Under the pieces are notes generated by a model that was given only the letters and a program-made list of their open reading frames with translations, ran no database searches and had not been told where the DNA came from. Source: SSSZ01 sp036732025 (GTDB lineage Bacteria; Pseudomonadota; Gammaproteobacteria; Burkholderiales; Rhodocyclaceae). Taken from it: 64,000 bases of DNA. Location: contig DAINDE010000006.1 in the NCBI GenBank assembly GCA_036732025.1, positions 46,855 to 110,854 on the forward strand. Direction: 5' to 3'. Position 1 is the stretch's first letter; each line of letters starts with the position of its first letter. This document shows, piece by piece, positions 42,346 through 52,042 of this stretch. Position numbers and translations under genes: made by a program.

Positions 42346-42375
42346 ATTTTAGCCAAAACTCTCCGCCTGTGTCTA
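42346..42375 (-). promoter_or_regulatory. tRNA-His promoter
   Basis: On the minus strand TAGACA (42370-42375), an 18-nt spacer and TAAAAT (42346-42351), followed by a GCGCGCC discriminator. The block AGTTTTGG-N-TA-N-AATGCGCGCCTT recurs in front of tRNA-Val. Confidence 0.6.
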
Positions 42376-42467
42376 TATTTCATTGAAGGCAAGAGATCAT
42401 CGTCGCCGGAAAGGCCGTGATAGAATCGTCAGCTTTCTTTTTCGGCTCGTAGTCACAAGGAATTCTC

Positions 42468-43772
42468 ATGGAAGCGACCCCCGCACAAGCCAACGAACTG
42501 GAACGCCGCATCGACCTTTCCATCGCCATCGCCGATGTCGAGAAGGACATGGAACAGCGCCTGCGCCGCATGGGCAAGAACGTCAAGATGTCCGGCTTCC
42601 GCCCGGGCAAGGTGCCCTTCAGCATCCTCAAGCAGCAGTACGGCGACCAGGCCCGCCATGAAGTGCTGTCCGAAGCCCTCGACGAGGCCTTTGGCCAAGC
42701 GGTGAGCAGCCAGCAACTGCGCGTCGCCGGCTACCCGCGCATCGAGCCGAAGACCACCGAAAGCACCACCCATCTGGAATTCTCCGCCATCTTCGAGGTC
42801 TATCCGACCATCGCCCTGGGCGACCTGAGCGGCGCCGAAGTCGAGCGTCCGACCCTGGAAGTCGGCGCCGCCGAAGTGGACAAGACCCTGGACATCCTGC
42901 GCAAGCAACGCGTCCGCTATGAGACCGTGGACCGTGCCGCCGCCAAGGAAGACCGCGTGGTCATCGACTTCCTGGGCAAGAAGGACGGCGAGCCCTTCCA
43001 GGGCGGCCAGGCCAGCGACTATCCCTTCGTCCTCGGCCAGGGCATGATGCTCGCCGATTTCGAGAAGGCTGTGGAAGGCCTCAAGGCCGGTGAATCAAAG
43101 ACCTTCGACATGACCTTCCCGGAGGATTATTTCGCCAAGGATCTGGCCGGCAAGGCCGTCCAGTTCGAAATCACCGTCAAGCAGGTCACCGGCCCCAAAC
43201 TGCCCGAGGTGGATGCCGAATTCGCCCAGAGCATGGGCATCCCCGAAGGGGACGTCACCAAGATGCGCGCCGAGATCGAAGGCAACCTGAAGCGCGAAGT
43301 GAAGCGCCGCATCGAGACCAAGGTCAAGGACCAGGTCATGGAAGCGCTGCTCAAGGCCAACCCCATCGCCGTGCCGAACGCCCTGGTCGAAATGGAAATC
43401 CAGCGCCTCATGCAGGCCGCCCGCCAGGATATGGAGCAGCGCGGCATGAAGACCAAGGATTTCCCCATCCAGCCCGAATGGTTCGCCGACCAGGCCAAGC
43501 GCCGCGTCTCTCTTGGCCTGATTCTTGCTGAAGTGGTAAAGACGGAGCAGCTCCAGGCGAAGCCCGAGCAGGTCAAGGCCCTGATCGAGGAAACCGCCCA
43601 GAGCTACGAGCATCCGGAAGAGGTGGTCCGCTGGTACTACGCCCAACCGCAGCGCCTGGGCGAAGTGGAAAGCGTGGTGCTGGAAAACAACGTGGTCGAG
43701 TGGGTCCTGGCCAAGGCCAAGGTCACCGACAAGGCAGCGAACTTTGACGAACTCATGGGCCAGAAGGCCTGA
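42468..43772 (+). CDS. tig: Trigger factor
   Basis: Ribosome-associated chaperone and prolyl isomerase, 434 aa. N-terminal ribosome-binding domain with the signature GFRPGKVPFSILKQQYG (residues ~43-59), PPIase domain (AAKEDRVVIDFLGKKDGEPFQGG; FVLGQGMMLADFEKAVEGLKAGE) at ~150-245 and a C-terminal arm domain. First gene of tig-clpP-clpX-lon, the standard proteostasis cluster. A TAGAAT -10-like box is at 42421-42426. Confidence 0.96.
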   Translation: MEATPAQANELERRIDLSIAIADVEKDMEQRLRRMGKNVKMSGFRPGKVPFSILKQQYGDQARHEVLSEALDEAFGQAVSSQQLRVAGYPRIEPKTTESTTHLEFSAIFEVYPTIALGDLSGAEVERPTLEVGAAEVDKTLDILRKQRVRYETVDRAAAKEDRVVIDFLGKKDGEPFQGGQASDYPFVLGQGMMLADFEKAVEGLKAGESKTFDMTFPEDYFAKDLAGKAVQFEITVKQVTGPKLPEVDAEFAQSMGIPEGDVTKMRAEIEGNLKREVKRRIETKVKDQVMEALLKANPIAVPNALVEMEIQRLMQAARQDMEQRGMKTKDFPIQPEWFADQAKRRVSLGLILAEVVKTEQLQAKPEQVKALIEETAQSYEHPEEVVRWYYAQPQRLGEVESVVLENNVVEWVLAKAKVTDKAANFDELMGQKA

Positions 43773-43815
43773 GTAACGAAAGCGACAAACGTCTGAAATG
43801 CGACAAGGGGCCGAC

Positions 43816-44445
<630 letters not shown>

Positions 44446-44470
44446 TTCGGTAATTTGCAAGGGGAAACAG

Positions 44471-45733
44471 ATGTCTAAAGGCGGACAGGAAAAACTGCTC
44501 TACTGCTCCTTCTGCGGCAAGAGCCAGCACGAAGTGAAGAAGCTCATCGCCGGCCCGTCGGTCTTCATCTGCGACGAGTGCATCTCACTGTGCAACGACA
44601 TCATCCGTGACGAACTCCCGGAAGAAGGCGGCAAGGGCGAGCGCTCCGACCTGCCCACCCCGAAGGAAATCTGCACCATCCTGGATCAGTACGTGATCGG
44701 CCAGGACGTCGCCAAGCGCATCCTCTCGGTGGCCGTCTACAACCACTACAAGCGCCTGCGCCACCACGGCAAGACTGCCGATGACGTGGAACTGGCCAAG
44801 AGCAACATTCTGCTCGTCGGCCCCACCGGCTCGGGCAAGACCCTGCTCGCTCAGACCCTGGCGCGGCTGCTCAACGTGCCCTTCGTCATGGCCGATGCCA
44901 CCACGCTGACCGAAGCCGGCTACGTCGGCGAAGACGTGGAAAACATCATCCAGAAGCTCCTGCAGAAGTGCGACTACGAAGTCGAGAAGGCGCAGCAGGG
45001 CATTGTCTACATCGATGAAATCGACAAGATTTCCAGGAAGTCCGACAATCCCTCCATCACCCGCGACGTGTCGGGCGAAGGCGTGCAGCAGGCGCTCCTG
45101 AAGCTGATCGAGGGTACCATCGCCTCCATCCCGCCCCAGGGCGGCCGCAAGCATCCGAATCAGGATTTCGTCCAGGTGGATACCACCAACATCCTGTTCA
45201 TCTGCGGTGGCGCCTTCGACGGCCTGGAGAAGATCATCCGTAACCGCTCCGAAAAGGGCGGCATCGGTTTCGGCGCCCAGGTCAAGAGCAAGGAAGACAA
45301 GAAGGCCGTCGGCGAAGTCCTGCGCACCGTCGAGCCGGAAGACCTCATCAAGTTCGGCCTCATCCCCGAACTGATCGGCCGTCTGCCGGTGGTGGCCACC
45401 CTCACCGAGCTGGAAGAAGCCGCACTGGTGCAGATCCTGATCGAGCCCAAGAATGCGCTCATCAAGCAGTACCAGAAGCTCTTCGCCATGGAAGACGTCG
45501 AGCTGGAAGTCCGCCCCTCCGCCCTTTCCGCCATTGCCCGCAAGGCCCTGGAGCGGAAGACCGGTGCCCGCGGCCTGCGTTCCATCCTCGAACAGGTGCT
45601 GCTCGACACCATGTACGAACTCCCGGGCATGGAGAATGTCACAAAGGTGGTCATCGACGAGAACATGATCACCGGCGACTCCCAGCCCCTGCTCATTTAC
45701 GCCGATCAGCCGAAGGTCTCCGGCTCCAACTGA
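44471..45733 (+). CDS. clpX: ATP-dependent Clp protease ATP-binding subunit ClpX
   Basis: Unfoldase of ClpXP, 420 aa. N-terminal Cys4 zinc finger (CSFCGKS ... CDECISLC), Walker A GPTGSGKT (near residue 121), Walker B IVYIDEIDKI, pore loop and RKHPNQDFVQVDTTNILFICGGAF in parts, sensor 2 GARGLRSILE. 25 nt after clpP with GGGGAAAC ribosome site. Confidence 0.97.
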   Translation: MSKGGQEKLLYCSFCGKSQHEVKKLIAGPSVFICDECISLCNDIIRDELPEEGGKGERSDLPTPKEICTILDQYVIGQDVAKRILSVAVYNHYKRLRHHGKTADDVELAKSNILLVGPTGSGKTLLAQTLARLLNVPFVMADATTLTEAGYVGEDVENIIQKLLQKCDYEVEKAQQGIVYIDEIDKISRKSDNPSITRDVSGEGVQQALLKLIEGTIASIPPQGGRKHPNQDFVQVDTTNILFICGGAFDGLEKIIRNRSEKGGIGFGAQVKSKEDKKAVGEVLRTVEPEDLIKFGLIPELIGRLPVVATLTELEEAALVQILIEPKNALIKQYQKLFAMEDVELEVRPSALSAIARKALERKTGARGLRSILEQVLLDTMYELPGMENVTKVVIDENMITGDSQPLLIYADQPKVSGSN

Positions 45734-45805
45734 GCCGGGGGCTTGAAAAGCGGTTTTCCGCCCCCACTTCGGGGCTACGTACCTATTTCATAAGGCATCG
45801 CCATA

Positions 45806-48220
45806 ATGTCCAGCCCCAACGCGCTCCCGGAAACCGTCGAACTCCCCCTGCTGCCCCTGCGGGACGTGGTGGTCTTCCCCCACATGGTCATCCCCCTCTT
45901 CGTCGGCCGCCCGAAATCCATCAAGGCCCTCGAGACCGCCATGGAATCCGGGCGCAGCATCCTGCTGGTGGCCCAGAAATCCGCCGCCAAGGACGAACCG
46001 GAGCCGGAAGATCTCTATCGCATCGGCTGCATGGCCAACATCCTGCAGATGCTCAAGCTGCCGGACGGCACCGTCAAGGTGCTGGTGGAGGGCACCCAGC
46101 GCGCCCGTGTCGACAGCATCGAGGTGCAGCCCGCCATGTTCATGGCCACCGCCACGCCCTTGCCCCAGGCGGGCGTGGAAGACCATGAGATCGAGGCCAT
46201 GCGCCGGGCCGTGGTCGCCCAGTTCGACCAGTTCGTCAAGCTGAACAAGAAGATTCCGCCGGAGGTGCTGTCTTCCATCTCCGGTATCGAGGACGCCGGC
46301 CGTCTGGCCGACACCATTGCCGCCCATCTGCCCCTGAAACTGGAGCAGAAGCAGGAAATCCTCGAAATGGAGAGCGTCCATGAGCGCATCGACCGCCTGC
46401 TCTCCCAGCTCGAATCCGAAATCGACATCCTGCAGGTGGAAAAGCGCATTCGCGGCCGCGTCAAGCGCCAGATGGAAAAAAGCCAGCGCGAGTACTACCT
46501 GAACGAGCAGGTCAAGGCCATCCAGAAGGAACTGGGCGAGGGCGAGGAAGGCGCTGATCTGGAAGAGCTGGACAAGAAGATCAAGGCCGCCGGCATGAGC
46601 AAGGAAGGCCTGGCCAAGGCCCAGGGCGAGCTGAAGAAGCTCAAGCTGATGTCCCCCATGTCCGCCGAGGCTACGGTGGTGCGCAATTTCATCGAGACCC
46701 TCATCGGCCTGCCCTGGCGCAAGAAGACCCGCATCAGCAAGGATCTGCGCGAAGCCGAGAAGGTGCTCGACACCGACCACTATGGCCTGGAGAAGGTCAA
46801 GGAGCGTATCGTCGAATACCTCGCCGTGCAGCAGCGGGTCGACAAGGTCAAGGCACCGATTCTTTGCCTGGTCGGCCCCCCGGGCGTCGGCAAGACCTCG
46901 CTGGGCCAATCCATCGCCAAGGCCACCAATCGCAAGTTCGTGCGCATGGCCCTGGGCGGTGTCCGCGACGAAGCCGAAATCCGCGGCCACCGCCGCACCT
47001 ACATCGGCTCCATGCCGGGCAAGATCCTGCAAAGTCTGACCAAGGTCGGCGTGCGCAATCCCCTCTTCCTGCTGGACGAGGTGGACAAGCTGGGCCAGGA
47101 TTTCCGCGGCGATCCCTCCTCCGCCCTGCTGGAAGTGCTCGACCCGGAACAGAATCACACCTTCCAGGACCACTACGTCGAGGTGGATTTCGACCTTTCC
47201 GACGTGATGTTCGTGGCCACCGCTAATACCCTCAACATCCCTGCTCCCCTGCTCGACCGCATGGAAGTGATCCGCCTCTCCGGCTACACCGAGGACGAGA
47301 AGGTCAATATCGCCATGCGCTACCTGCTGCCCAAGCAGTTGAAGAACAATGGCGTCAAGAAGACCGAGCTGACGGTCACCGATTCCGCCATCCGCGACAT
47401 TGTCCGCTACTACACCCGGGAAGCCGGCGTGCGGGCCCTGGAGCGCGAAATCTCCAAGATTTGCCGCAAGGTGGTGAAGACCCTGCTGCTCAAGAAGCGC
47501 AGCGGCAAGATGGTGGTCAACGCCAAGAATCTGGACAAGTTCCTGGGCGTGCGCCGCTACACCTTCGGCATGGCCGAGAAGGAAAACCAGGTCGGTCAGG
47601 TCACCGGTCTGGCCTGGACCGAAGTCGGCGGCGAACTGCTCACCATCGAGTGCGTGGCCATTCCCGGCAAGGGCAACATCCTGCGCACCGGCTCCCTGGG
47701 TGACGTCATGAAGGAATCCGTCGAAGCCGCCCGCTCCGTCGTGCGTGCCCGTGCCAAGCGCCTGGGCATCAAGGACGACGCCTTCGACAAGCACGACATC
47801 CACATTCACGTCCCCGAAGGCGCCACCCCCAAGGACGGGCCCTCGGCTGGTGGCGCCATGACCACCGCCCTGGTTTCCGCCTTCACCGGTATCCCGGTCC
47901 GCTGCGATGTCTGCATGACCGGCGAGATCACCCTGCGGGGCGAAGTGCTGGCCATCGGCGGCCTCAAGGAAAAGCTCCTGGCGGCGGTACGGGGCGGTCT
48001 CAAGACGGCCCTCATCCCCGAGGAAAACGTCAAGGACCTCACCGAAATCCCGGACAACATCAAGAACAAGATCGAGATCGTGCCGGTGAAGTGGATCGAT
48101 CAGGTGCTCGACCGCGCCCTGGAACGGGCGCCCCAGGCCCTGGCGGACGACGAAGCGGCACCGGCCGAGGTGGCGGCTTCGGGTGAGACCGTACCTTCAC
48201 AAACGGTCGTTACCCATTGA
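45806..48220 (+). CDS. lon: ATP-dependent protease Lon
   Basis: Homo-oligomeric AAA+ protease of 804 aa. N-terminal substrate domain (LPLLPLRDVVVFPHMVIPLFVGR), coiled region, Walker A GPPGVGKTSL (near residue 355), Walker B LLDEVDKL, and the protease domain with catalytic dyad S680 (DGPSAGGAM) and K723 (GLKEKLLAA). Standard length and complete. Follows clpX by 72 nt. Confidence 0.97.
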   Translation: MSSPNALPETVELPLLPLRDVVVFPHMVIPLFVGRPKSIKALETAMESGRSILLVAQKSAAKDEPEPEDLYRIGCMANILQMLKLPDGTVKVLVEGTQRARVDSIEVQPAMFMATATPLPQAGVEDHEIEAMRRAVVAQFDQFVKLNKKIPPEVLSSISGIEDAGRLADTIAAHLPLKLEQKQEILEMESVHERIDRLLSQLESEIDILQVEKRIRGRVKRQMEKSQREYYLNEQVKAIQKELGEGEEGADLEELDKKIKAAGMSKEGLAKAQGELKKLKLMSPMSAEATVVRNFIETLIGLPWRKKTRISKDLREAEKVLDTDHYGLEKVKERIVEYLAVQQRVDKVKAPILCLVGPPGVGKTSLGQSIAKATNRKFVRMALGGVRDEAEIRGHRRTYIGSMPGKILQSLTKVGVRNPLFLLDEVDKLGQDFRGDPSSALLEVLDPEQNHTFQDHYVEVDFDLSDVMFVATANTLNIPAPLLDRMEVIRLSGYTEDEKVNIAMRYLLPKQLKNNGVKKTELTVTDSAIRDIVRYYTREAGVRALEREISKICRKVVKTLLLKKRSGKMVVNAKNLDKFLGVRRYTFGMAEKENQVGQVTGLAWTEVGGELLTIECVAIPGKGNILRTGSLGDVMKESVEAARSVVRARAKRLGIKDDAFDKHDIHIHVPEGATPKDGPSAGGAMTTALVSAFTGIPVRCDVCMTGEITLRGEVLAIGGLKEKLLAAVRGGLKTALIPEENVKDLTEIPDNIKNKIEIVPVKWIDQVLDRALERAPQALADDEAAPAEVAASGETVPSQTVVTH

Positions 48221-48228
48221 TTCGCAAC

Positions 48229-48264
48229 GTGCCCATGTCCGGGACATTTCCCGGACATGGGCAC
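48229..48264 (+). terminator. Long perfect hairpin after lon
   Basis: A 16-bp perfect stem (48229-48244 with 48249-48264) and CATT loop, starting 9 nt after the lon stop. It lacks a T run, so it may be a weak terminator, mRNA-stabilising stem or operator rather than a classic intrinsic terminator. Confidence 0.5.
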
Positions 48265-48291
48265 GGCGCCGGAGAACCCCGGAAAATCGGC

Positions 48292-48321
48292 TTGACACAA
48301 GGATTTCCGCGGCGATATAAC
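48292..48321 (+). promoter_or_regulatory. hup promoter
   Basis: TTGACA (48292-48297), 18-nt spacer, TATAAC (48316-48321): a near-consensus sigma-70 promoter 53 nt before the hup ATG, consistent with strong expression of HU. Confidence 0.75.
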
Positions 48322-48373
48322 TTTCGCCGCAGGTTTATTTCCGGTTGTCAACACACTCACCGTAGGGGGCTCC

Positions 48374-48646
48374 ATGAACAAATCTGATCTCATCGCGGCC
48401 ATCGCCGCTTCCGCCGAAATTTCCAAGGCTGCCGCCGGCCGCGCCCTGGATGCAACCGTCGATGCCGTCTCCGCAGCCTTGAAGAAGGGCGATTCGGTCA
48501 CCCTCGTCGGCTTCGGCACCTTCAGCGTCGGCAAGCGTGCCGCCCGCACCGGCCGCAACCCCCGTACCGGGGCCACCCTCAAGATCAAGGCCGCCAAGGT
48601 GCCCAAGTTCCGCCCCGGCAAGGCCCTGAAGGACGCCGTCAACTAA
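48374..48646 (+). CDS. hupB: DNA-binding protein HU
   Basis: Nucleoid protein of 90 aa, the standard HU length. MNKSDLIAAIAASAEISKAAAGRALDA, then TLVGFGTFSVGKRAARTGRNPRTG (the DNA-binding arm) and AAKVPKFRPGKALKDAVN. Downstream of lon as in most betaproteobacteria. GTAGGGGGCTCC precedes the ATG. Confidence 0.97.
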   Translation: MNKSDLIAAIAASAEISKAAAGRALDATVDAVSAALKKGDSVTLVGFGTFSVGKRAARTGRNPRTGATLKIKAAKVPKFRPGKALKDAVN

Positions 48647-48665
48647 TCCTGTGTCACGGTGGGCC

Positions 48666-48689
48666 AGTTTTGGGTAGAATGCGCGCCTT
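48666..48689 (+). promoter_or_regulatory. tRNA-Val promoter -10 region and discriminator
   Basis: Block with TAGAAT (48675-48680) and GC-rich discriminator GCGCGCC just before tRNA-Val. It is nearly identical to the block in front of tRNA-His. The -35 (TGTCAC, 48652-48657) is weak. Confidence 0.5.
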
Positions 48690-48696
48690 GAATCAA

Positions 48697-48772
48697 GGGT
48701 GCTTAGCTCAGTTGGTAGAGCGCTAGCCTTACAAGCTGGATGTCGGGGGTTCGAGCCCCTCAGCACCCACCA
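48697..48772 (+). tRNA. tRNA-Val (TAC anticodon)
   Basis: 76-nt cloverleaf: acceptor GGGTGCT/AGCACCC, D arm GCTC-AGTTGGTA-GAGC, anticodon loop CTTACAA (TAC), T arm GGGGG-TTCGAGC-CCCTC region and encoded CCA. Confidence 0.96.
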
Positions 48773-48781
48773 GAATCCACG

Positions 48782-48821
48782 AAGGGGTTTGCGTCCAGGC
48801 GCAAACCCCTTTGAATTTTTT
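48782..48821 (+). terminator. Intrinsic terminator after tRNA-Val
   Basis: Stem AAGGGGTTTGCG / CGCAAACCCCTT (48782-48793 / 48800-48811) with a 6-nt loop, followed by TGAATTTTTT. Confidence 0.85.
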
Positions 48822-48849
48822 CCCTCCGACCCGCGAGAAGCCAACGACC

Positions 48850-49701
48850 ATGTCCGCCTACGCATTTGACGTTTCCCTCGAGGATTTCGAGGAGAAGGCC
48901 TTCCGCCCCTCCCTCGAAGTGCCAGTCATCGTCGATTTCTGGGCCCCCTGGTGCAGCCCCTGCCAAGTGCTCAAGCCCATGCTGGAAAAGCTGGCGGAGG
49001 AATACGGCGGCCGCTTCCTGCTGGCCAAGGTCAATTCCGACGAAAACCCTGAACTTGCCCAGCACTTTGGCGTACGCAGCATCCCCTCGGTCAAGGCCCT
49101 GGTCGGTGGGCAACTGGTCGATGAATTCAACGGCGCCCTGCCGGAATCCCAGGTGCGCGCCTTCCTTGACCGCCTGCTGCCGCCGCCGGTGGCCGGGCTG
49201 CGGGAGGAAGCCGCCGCCCTCGCCGCCGAAGGCCGCCTGGAGGAGGCCCTGGCCAAGCTGGTGCAGCAAAGCCGAGAGCACCCCGAGGACGAGGCGGCCC
49301 GCCTGGATGCCGCCGACCTGCTCCTGCAACTGGGCCGCAACGACGAAGCCGGCCAGGTGTTGGCCGCCGAGTATGTCGCCGAGGCAACCCGGGCCCAGGC
49401 CCTGCGCGCCCGCCATGCCCTGGCCGCGGGCGGCGCCGATACCGCGGCACTGGAGGCGAAGCTGGCCACCAATCCCGACGATCACGCCAGCCGCCTGGAG
49501 CTCTCCAAGGCCTTTGCCGCCACTGGCCGTTACCGGGAGGCGCTGGCCGCCGCCCTCGAAGTCGTCCGCCGCGACCGCTTCTTCGACGAGGGGGCCGGGC
49601 GCAAGGCCATGCTGCAGATTTTCGCGGCCCTCGGAGCCGACGAGCGCTTTGACGACCTGGTGCGGGAATTCCGCCGCGCCCTTTCCGCTGCCCTCAATTA
49701 G
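48850..49701 (+). CDS. cnoX: Thioredoxin-TPR protein of the CnoX/YbbN family
   Basis: 283-aa protein with an N-terminal thioredoxin domain (active site WAPWCSPCQ near residue 36; SIPSVKALVGGQLVDEF) and a C-terminal TPR-like helical half (GRLEEALAKLVQQSREHPEDEAARLDAADLLLQLGRNDEAG in parts). CnoX proteins are redox-linked holdases that hand substrates to GroEL. The active site keeps both cysteines (CSPC), unlike the E. coli protein, so it could be redox-active. ATG 48850 chosen by the domain start. Confidence 0.9.
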   Translation: MSAYAFDVSLEDFEEKAFRPSLEVPVIVDFWAPWCSPCQVLKPMLEKLAEEYGGRFLLAKVNSDENPELAQHFGVRSIPSVKALVGGQLVDEFNGALPESQVRAFLDRLLPPPVAGLREEAAALAAEGRLEEALAKLVQQSREHPEDEAARLDAADLLLQLGRNDEAGQVLAAEYVAEATRAQALRARHALAAGGADTAALEAKLATNPDDHASRLELSKAFAATGRYREALAAALEVVRRDRFFDEGAGRKAMLQIFAALGADERFDDLVREFRRALSAALN

Positions 49702-49704
49702 CGC

Positions 49705-50280
49705 CTAATTCGGCAGGCTCGCTTCCAGGCAGGCCAGGGCCCGGGCCAGGGCTTCCTCCTGGGCCCGGGCGGCACCGCCAGGAGTCCGGGCAGCCAGGGG
49801 GACCGCCGCTTCGCACTCCTTCTCCGCCGCCGGCCCATCGTCGCGGCTGAAACGCCAGCGCACCGCCAGCCGGGCGGCCGGGTCGCCACGGAAATCCACG
49901 TACAGGGCGGCAATCTCCCCGTCCACCCGCAGGGCCACCTGACCGGGCGAGCGCGGCCCCAGCACGGGGGCGTGACGGCCGCTGCGGCGCAGCCAGTCCA
50001 CGGCCGCGTCCGCCACCATGTCCGCCGGGTCGGCGGCGAACTCGTTGTAGAAATCGGTCTCGAAACGCTGCTCGTCCCGCCGGTAGACGAAACCGCGGCC
50101 GGCGAAGGGTGCCGCGACATCGATGCGCCCGACCCGCACCCCGGCTCCCACGGCATTTCCTGCCGCCGCGGCGGGATGCCGGGGCTGGAGCAGGAAGGAC
50201 TGCCGCTCGGCGGCGGGGCGGCTGAGGCTGCAGCCGGTGGCGGCGATGGCCATCGCCAGGGGAAGCAGGAGGCGTTTCAT
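49705..50280 (-). CDS. ABC-type transport auxiliary lipoprotein (PqiC-like)
   Basis: 191-aa lipoprotein: signal MKRLLLPLAMAIAATGC with the lipidation Cys at 17, then VRVGRIDVAAPFAGRGFVYRRDEQRFETDFYNEF, a hallmark of the PqiC/ABC-transport auxiliary family (in part: GRGFVYRRDEQRFETDFYN). Expected at the outer membrane, docking the MCE tunnel. Last gene of the four-gene MCE operon; its ATG overlaps the mlaD-like stop. Confidence 0.85.
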   Translation of the reverse strand: MKRLLLPLAMAIAATGCSLSRPAAERQSFLLQPRHPAAAAGNAVGAGVRVGRIDVAAPFAGRGFVYRRDEQRFETDFYNEFAADPADMVADAAVDWLRRSGRHAPVLGPRSPGQVALRVDGEIAALYVDFRGDPAARLAVRWRFSRDDGPAAEKECEAAVPLAARTPGGAARAQEEALARALACLEASLPN

Positions 50281-51254
50281 CGGCTGTAGGCATCCGTCGG
50301 TTTGGGGGGTGCCGCCAGCAGGGTGCCGGCGGGGTCGCGGCGCAGGGTTTCCGAAAGGGCCTTGAGGTTGGCGCTGGTGGCCCGAAGGTTGGAAAGCAGG
50401 TCGGCGATGTCCTGCTCGCGGCCGTCCAGGGCCCGGTCGACCCGCTGGGTGCTGCGGTCCAGGGCCGCCAGGGTGCGCCGGAGTTCGGGGCTTTCGGCCA
50501 CCTCCCGCAGGCGGCGCAGGGTGGCGGCCAGATCGGCGGGCACATCCTTCATTTCCTCGCTGCCGGTGAGGCGGTCGATGCCGGCCAGGGTGCGCCGCAA
50601 TTCGGCCAGCACCAGGGAAAGATCCTTGCCCAGCTTGTCGACGTCGACGGCTTCGAGCTTGCGGTTGAGGGTCATCGCCAGTTGGTCGATATGGCCGATC
50701 ACCCCTTCGATGTCCAGGGTGGCGATGCGGGCAATGATGCGTTCCGCCGCATCCATGAAATTGAGCACCGTGCTGCGGGCCGACGGGATGTAGAGGTTGG
50801 CCGGCTCCCAGGTGATGGGCAGCACCGCCGCCCGCCGATTGAAATCGAGCTCCAGGTAGGCGATGCCGGTGATGCCGATGGGCGCCATGCGGATGCGCAG
50901 GCCGTCGGCCACCAGCTTATCCACGAACTCGCGCCCGGCGCCGTCGGTGCCCAGGAGGTCGGGATAGACTGCCATTTCCACCAGCACGTACTGCTTGCGC
51001 TCGGCAGGGGGAATCTCCTGCTCGTAGCGGGTGTAAGTGAAGTTGATGCTGCTCACCGCGCCGATGACCACGCCCCGGTAGCGCACCTTGGAGCCGATGT
51101 CGAGGCCCTGCACCGATTCGTTGAAATAGGTCTCGACCGTCACCTTCTTGCGGAAGGTGTTGCCGCCCCCCAGGGAAATGGCCAGGGCGGCGAGAAGGGC
51201 GACGGCCAGGACGACGAAGGCGCCGAGGCGGGTATGGTTCATCTTGGCGGTCAT
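50277..51254 (-). CDS. MCE-domain (MlaD-family) lipid-transport protein
   Basis: 325-aa protein with an N-terminal TM anchor (LGAFVVLAVALLAALAISL), one MCE domain (TVETYFNESVQGLDIGSKVRYRGVVIGAV; GITGIAYLELDF) and a long C-terminal helical region (~160-310) longer than in E. coli MlaD. It should form a hexameric periplasmic lipid conduit. Coupled to ABC ATPase upstream and lipoprotein downstream. Confidence 0.9.
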   Translation of the reverse strand: MTAKMNHTRLGAFVVLAVALLAALAISLGGGNTFRKKVTVETYFNESVQGLDIGSKVRYRGVVIGAVSSINFTYTRYEQEIPPAERKQYVLVEMAVYPDLLGTDGAGREFVDKLVADGLRIRMAPIGITGIAYLELDFNRRAAVLPITWEPANLYIPSARSTVLNFMDAAERIIARIATLDIEGVIGHIDQLAMTLNRKLEAVDVDKLGKDLSLVLAELRRTLAGIDRLTGSEEMKDVPADLAATLRRLREVAESPELRRTLAALDRSTQRVDRALDGREQDIADLLSNLRATSANLKALSETLRRDPAGTLLAAPPKPTDAYSR

Positions 51255-52042
51255 GGGGCTACCGGCTCCCGGTTGAAGAACTGCCTGACCCAGGGGTCCG
51301 GCGAATTATCCCGCAATTCTTCCGGAATACCCGCGGCGATGATGCCCTGGCGCTGCCTGTCGAGCATGATGACCCGGTCGGCAATGGCGTAGATGCTGGC
51401 CAGTTCGTGGCTGACGACGACGAAGGTGATGCCCAGGTTGGCGGCGAGGCGAAGGATCAGCTGGTCGAGCTCCGCCGAGGTGATGGGGTCGAGGCCGGCC
51501 GAAGGCTCGTCGAGGAAGAGGATGGCGGGGTCCAGGGCCATGGCCCGGGCGATGGCGGCCCGCTTCTGCATGCCGCCGGACAGCTCCGCCGGCAGGCGCT
51601 GCTCGAAGCCCGCCAGCCCCACCAGGGAGAGCTTCATGCGGGCGACGAGTTCGACGGCGTCGGGTGCCAGGGCGGTGTATTCCTGCAGCGGCAGGCAGAT
51701 GTTCTCCAGGAGCGTCATGGAGCCGAACAGCGCCCCGGCCTGGTAGGCCACGCCGAAACGGCGCTGGATGGCCCGCCGGGCATCGCCCTCGGCCGTGACG
51801 ATATCGTCGCCGGCGATGAGGATGCGCCCCGCCATCGGCCGCTGCAGGCCGATCATGTGCTTGAGGAGCGTGCTCTTGCCGCAGCCGGAGCCCCCCAGGA
51901 TGACGAACACCTCGCCGCTGCCGACGGCGAAGGAAACGTCCCTCAGGAGCGGCGTCCCGCCGAAGCCGACGGTGAGCCCCTCGACGCGGATGACGGAGTC
52001 CCCCGGGGGGACTTCTTTCAGGGCGTCGTTCACGTCGTTCAT
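51251..52042 (-). CDS. MlaF-like ABC transporter ATP-binding protein
   Basis: 263-aa ATPase. Walker A GGSGCGKSTLLK, Q loop and ABC signature LSGGMQKRAAIARAMALDPAILFLDEPSAGLD, matching MlaF-type proteins (signature LSGGM). ATG 52042 in ATGA overlap with the permease. The frame is open much further upstream but that is antisense to the permease. Confidence 0.92.
   Translation of the reverse strand: MNDVNDALKEVPPGDSVIRVEGLTVGFGGTPLLRDVSFAVGSGEVFVILGGSGCGKSTLLKHMIGLQRPMAGRILIAGDDIVTAEGDARRAIQRRFGVAYQAGALFGSMTLLENICLPLQEYTALAPDAVELVARMKLSLVGLAGFEQRLPAELSGGMQKRAAIARAMALDPAILFLDEPSAGLDPITSAELDQLILRLAANLGITFVVVSHELASIYAIADRVIMLDRQRQGIIAAGIPEELRDNSPDPWVRQFFNREPVAP

Noticed and set aside
45734..45805. 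GGGGGC/GCCCCC inverted repeat after clpX as a terminator
   Set aside because: Short imperfect stem with a long loop and no T run; lon probably is co-transcribed or has its own start here.
45788..47809. 673-codon minus-strand frame
   Set aside because: Antisense shadow of lon; Leu/His/Gly-rich with no domain.
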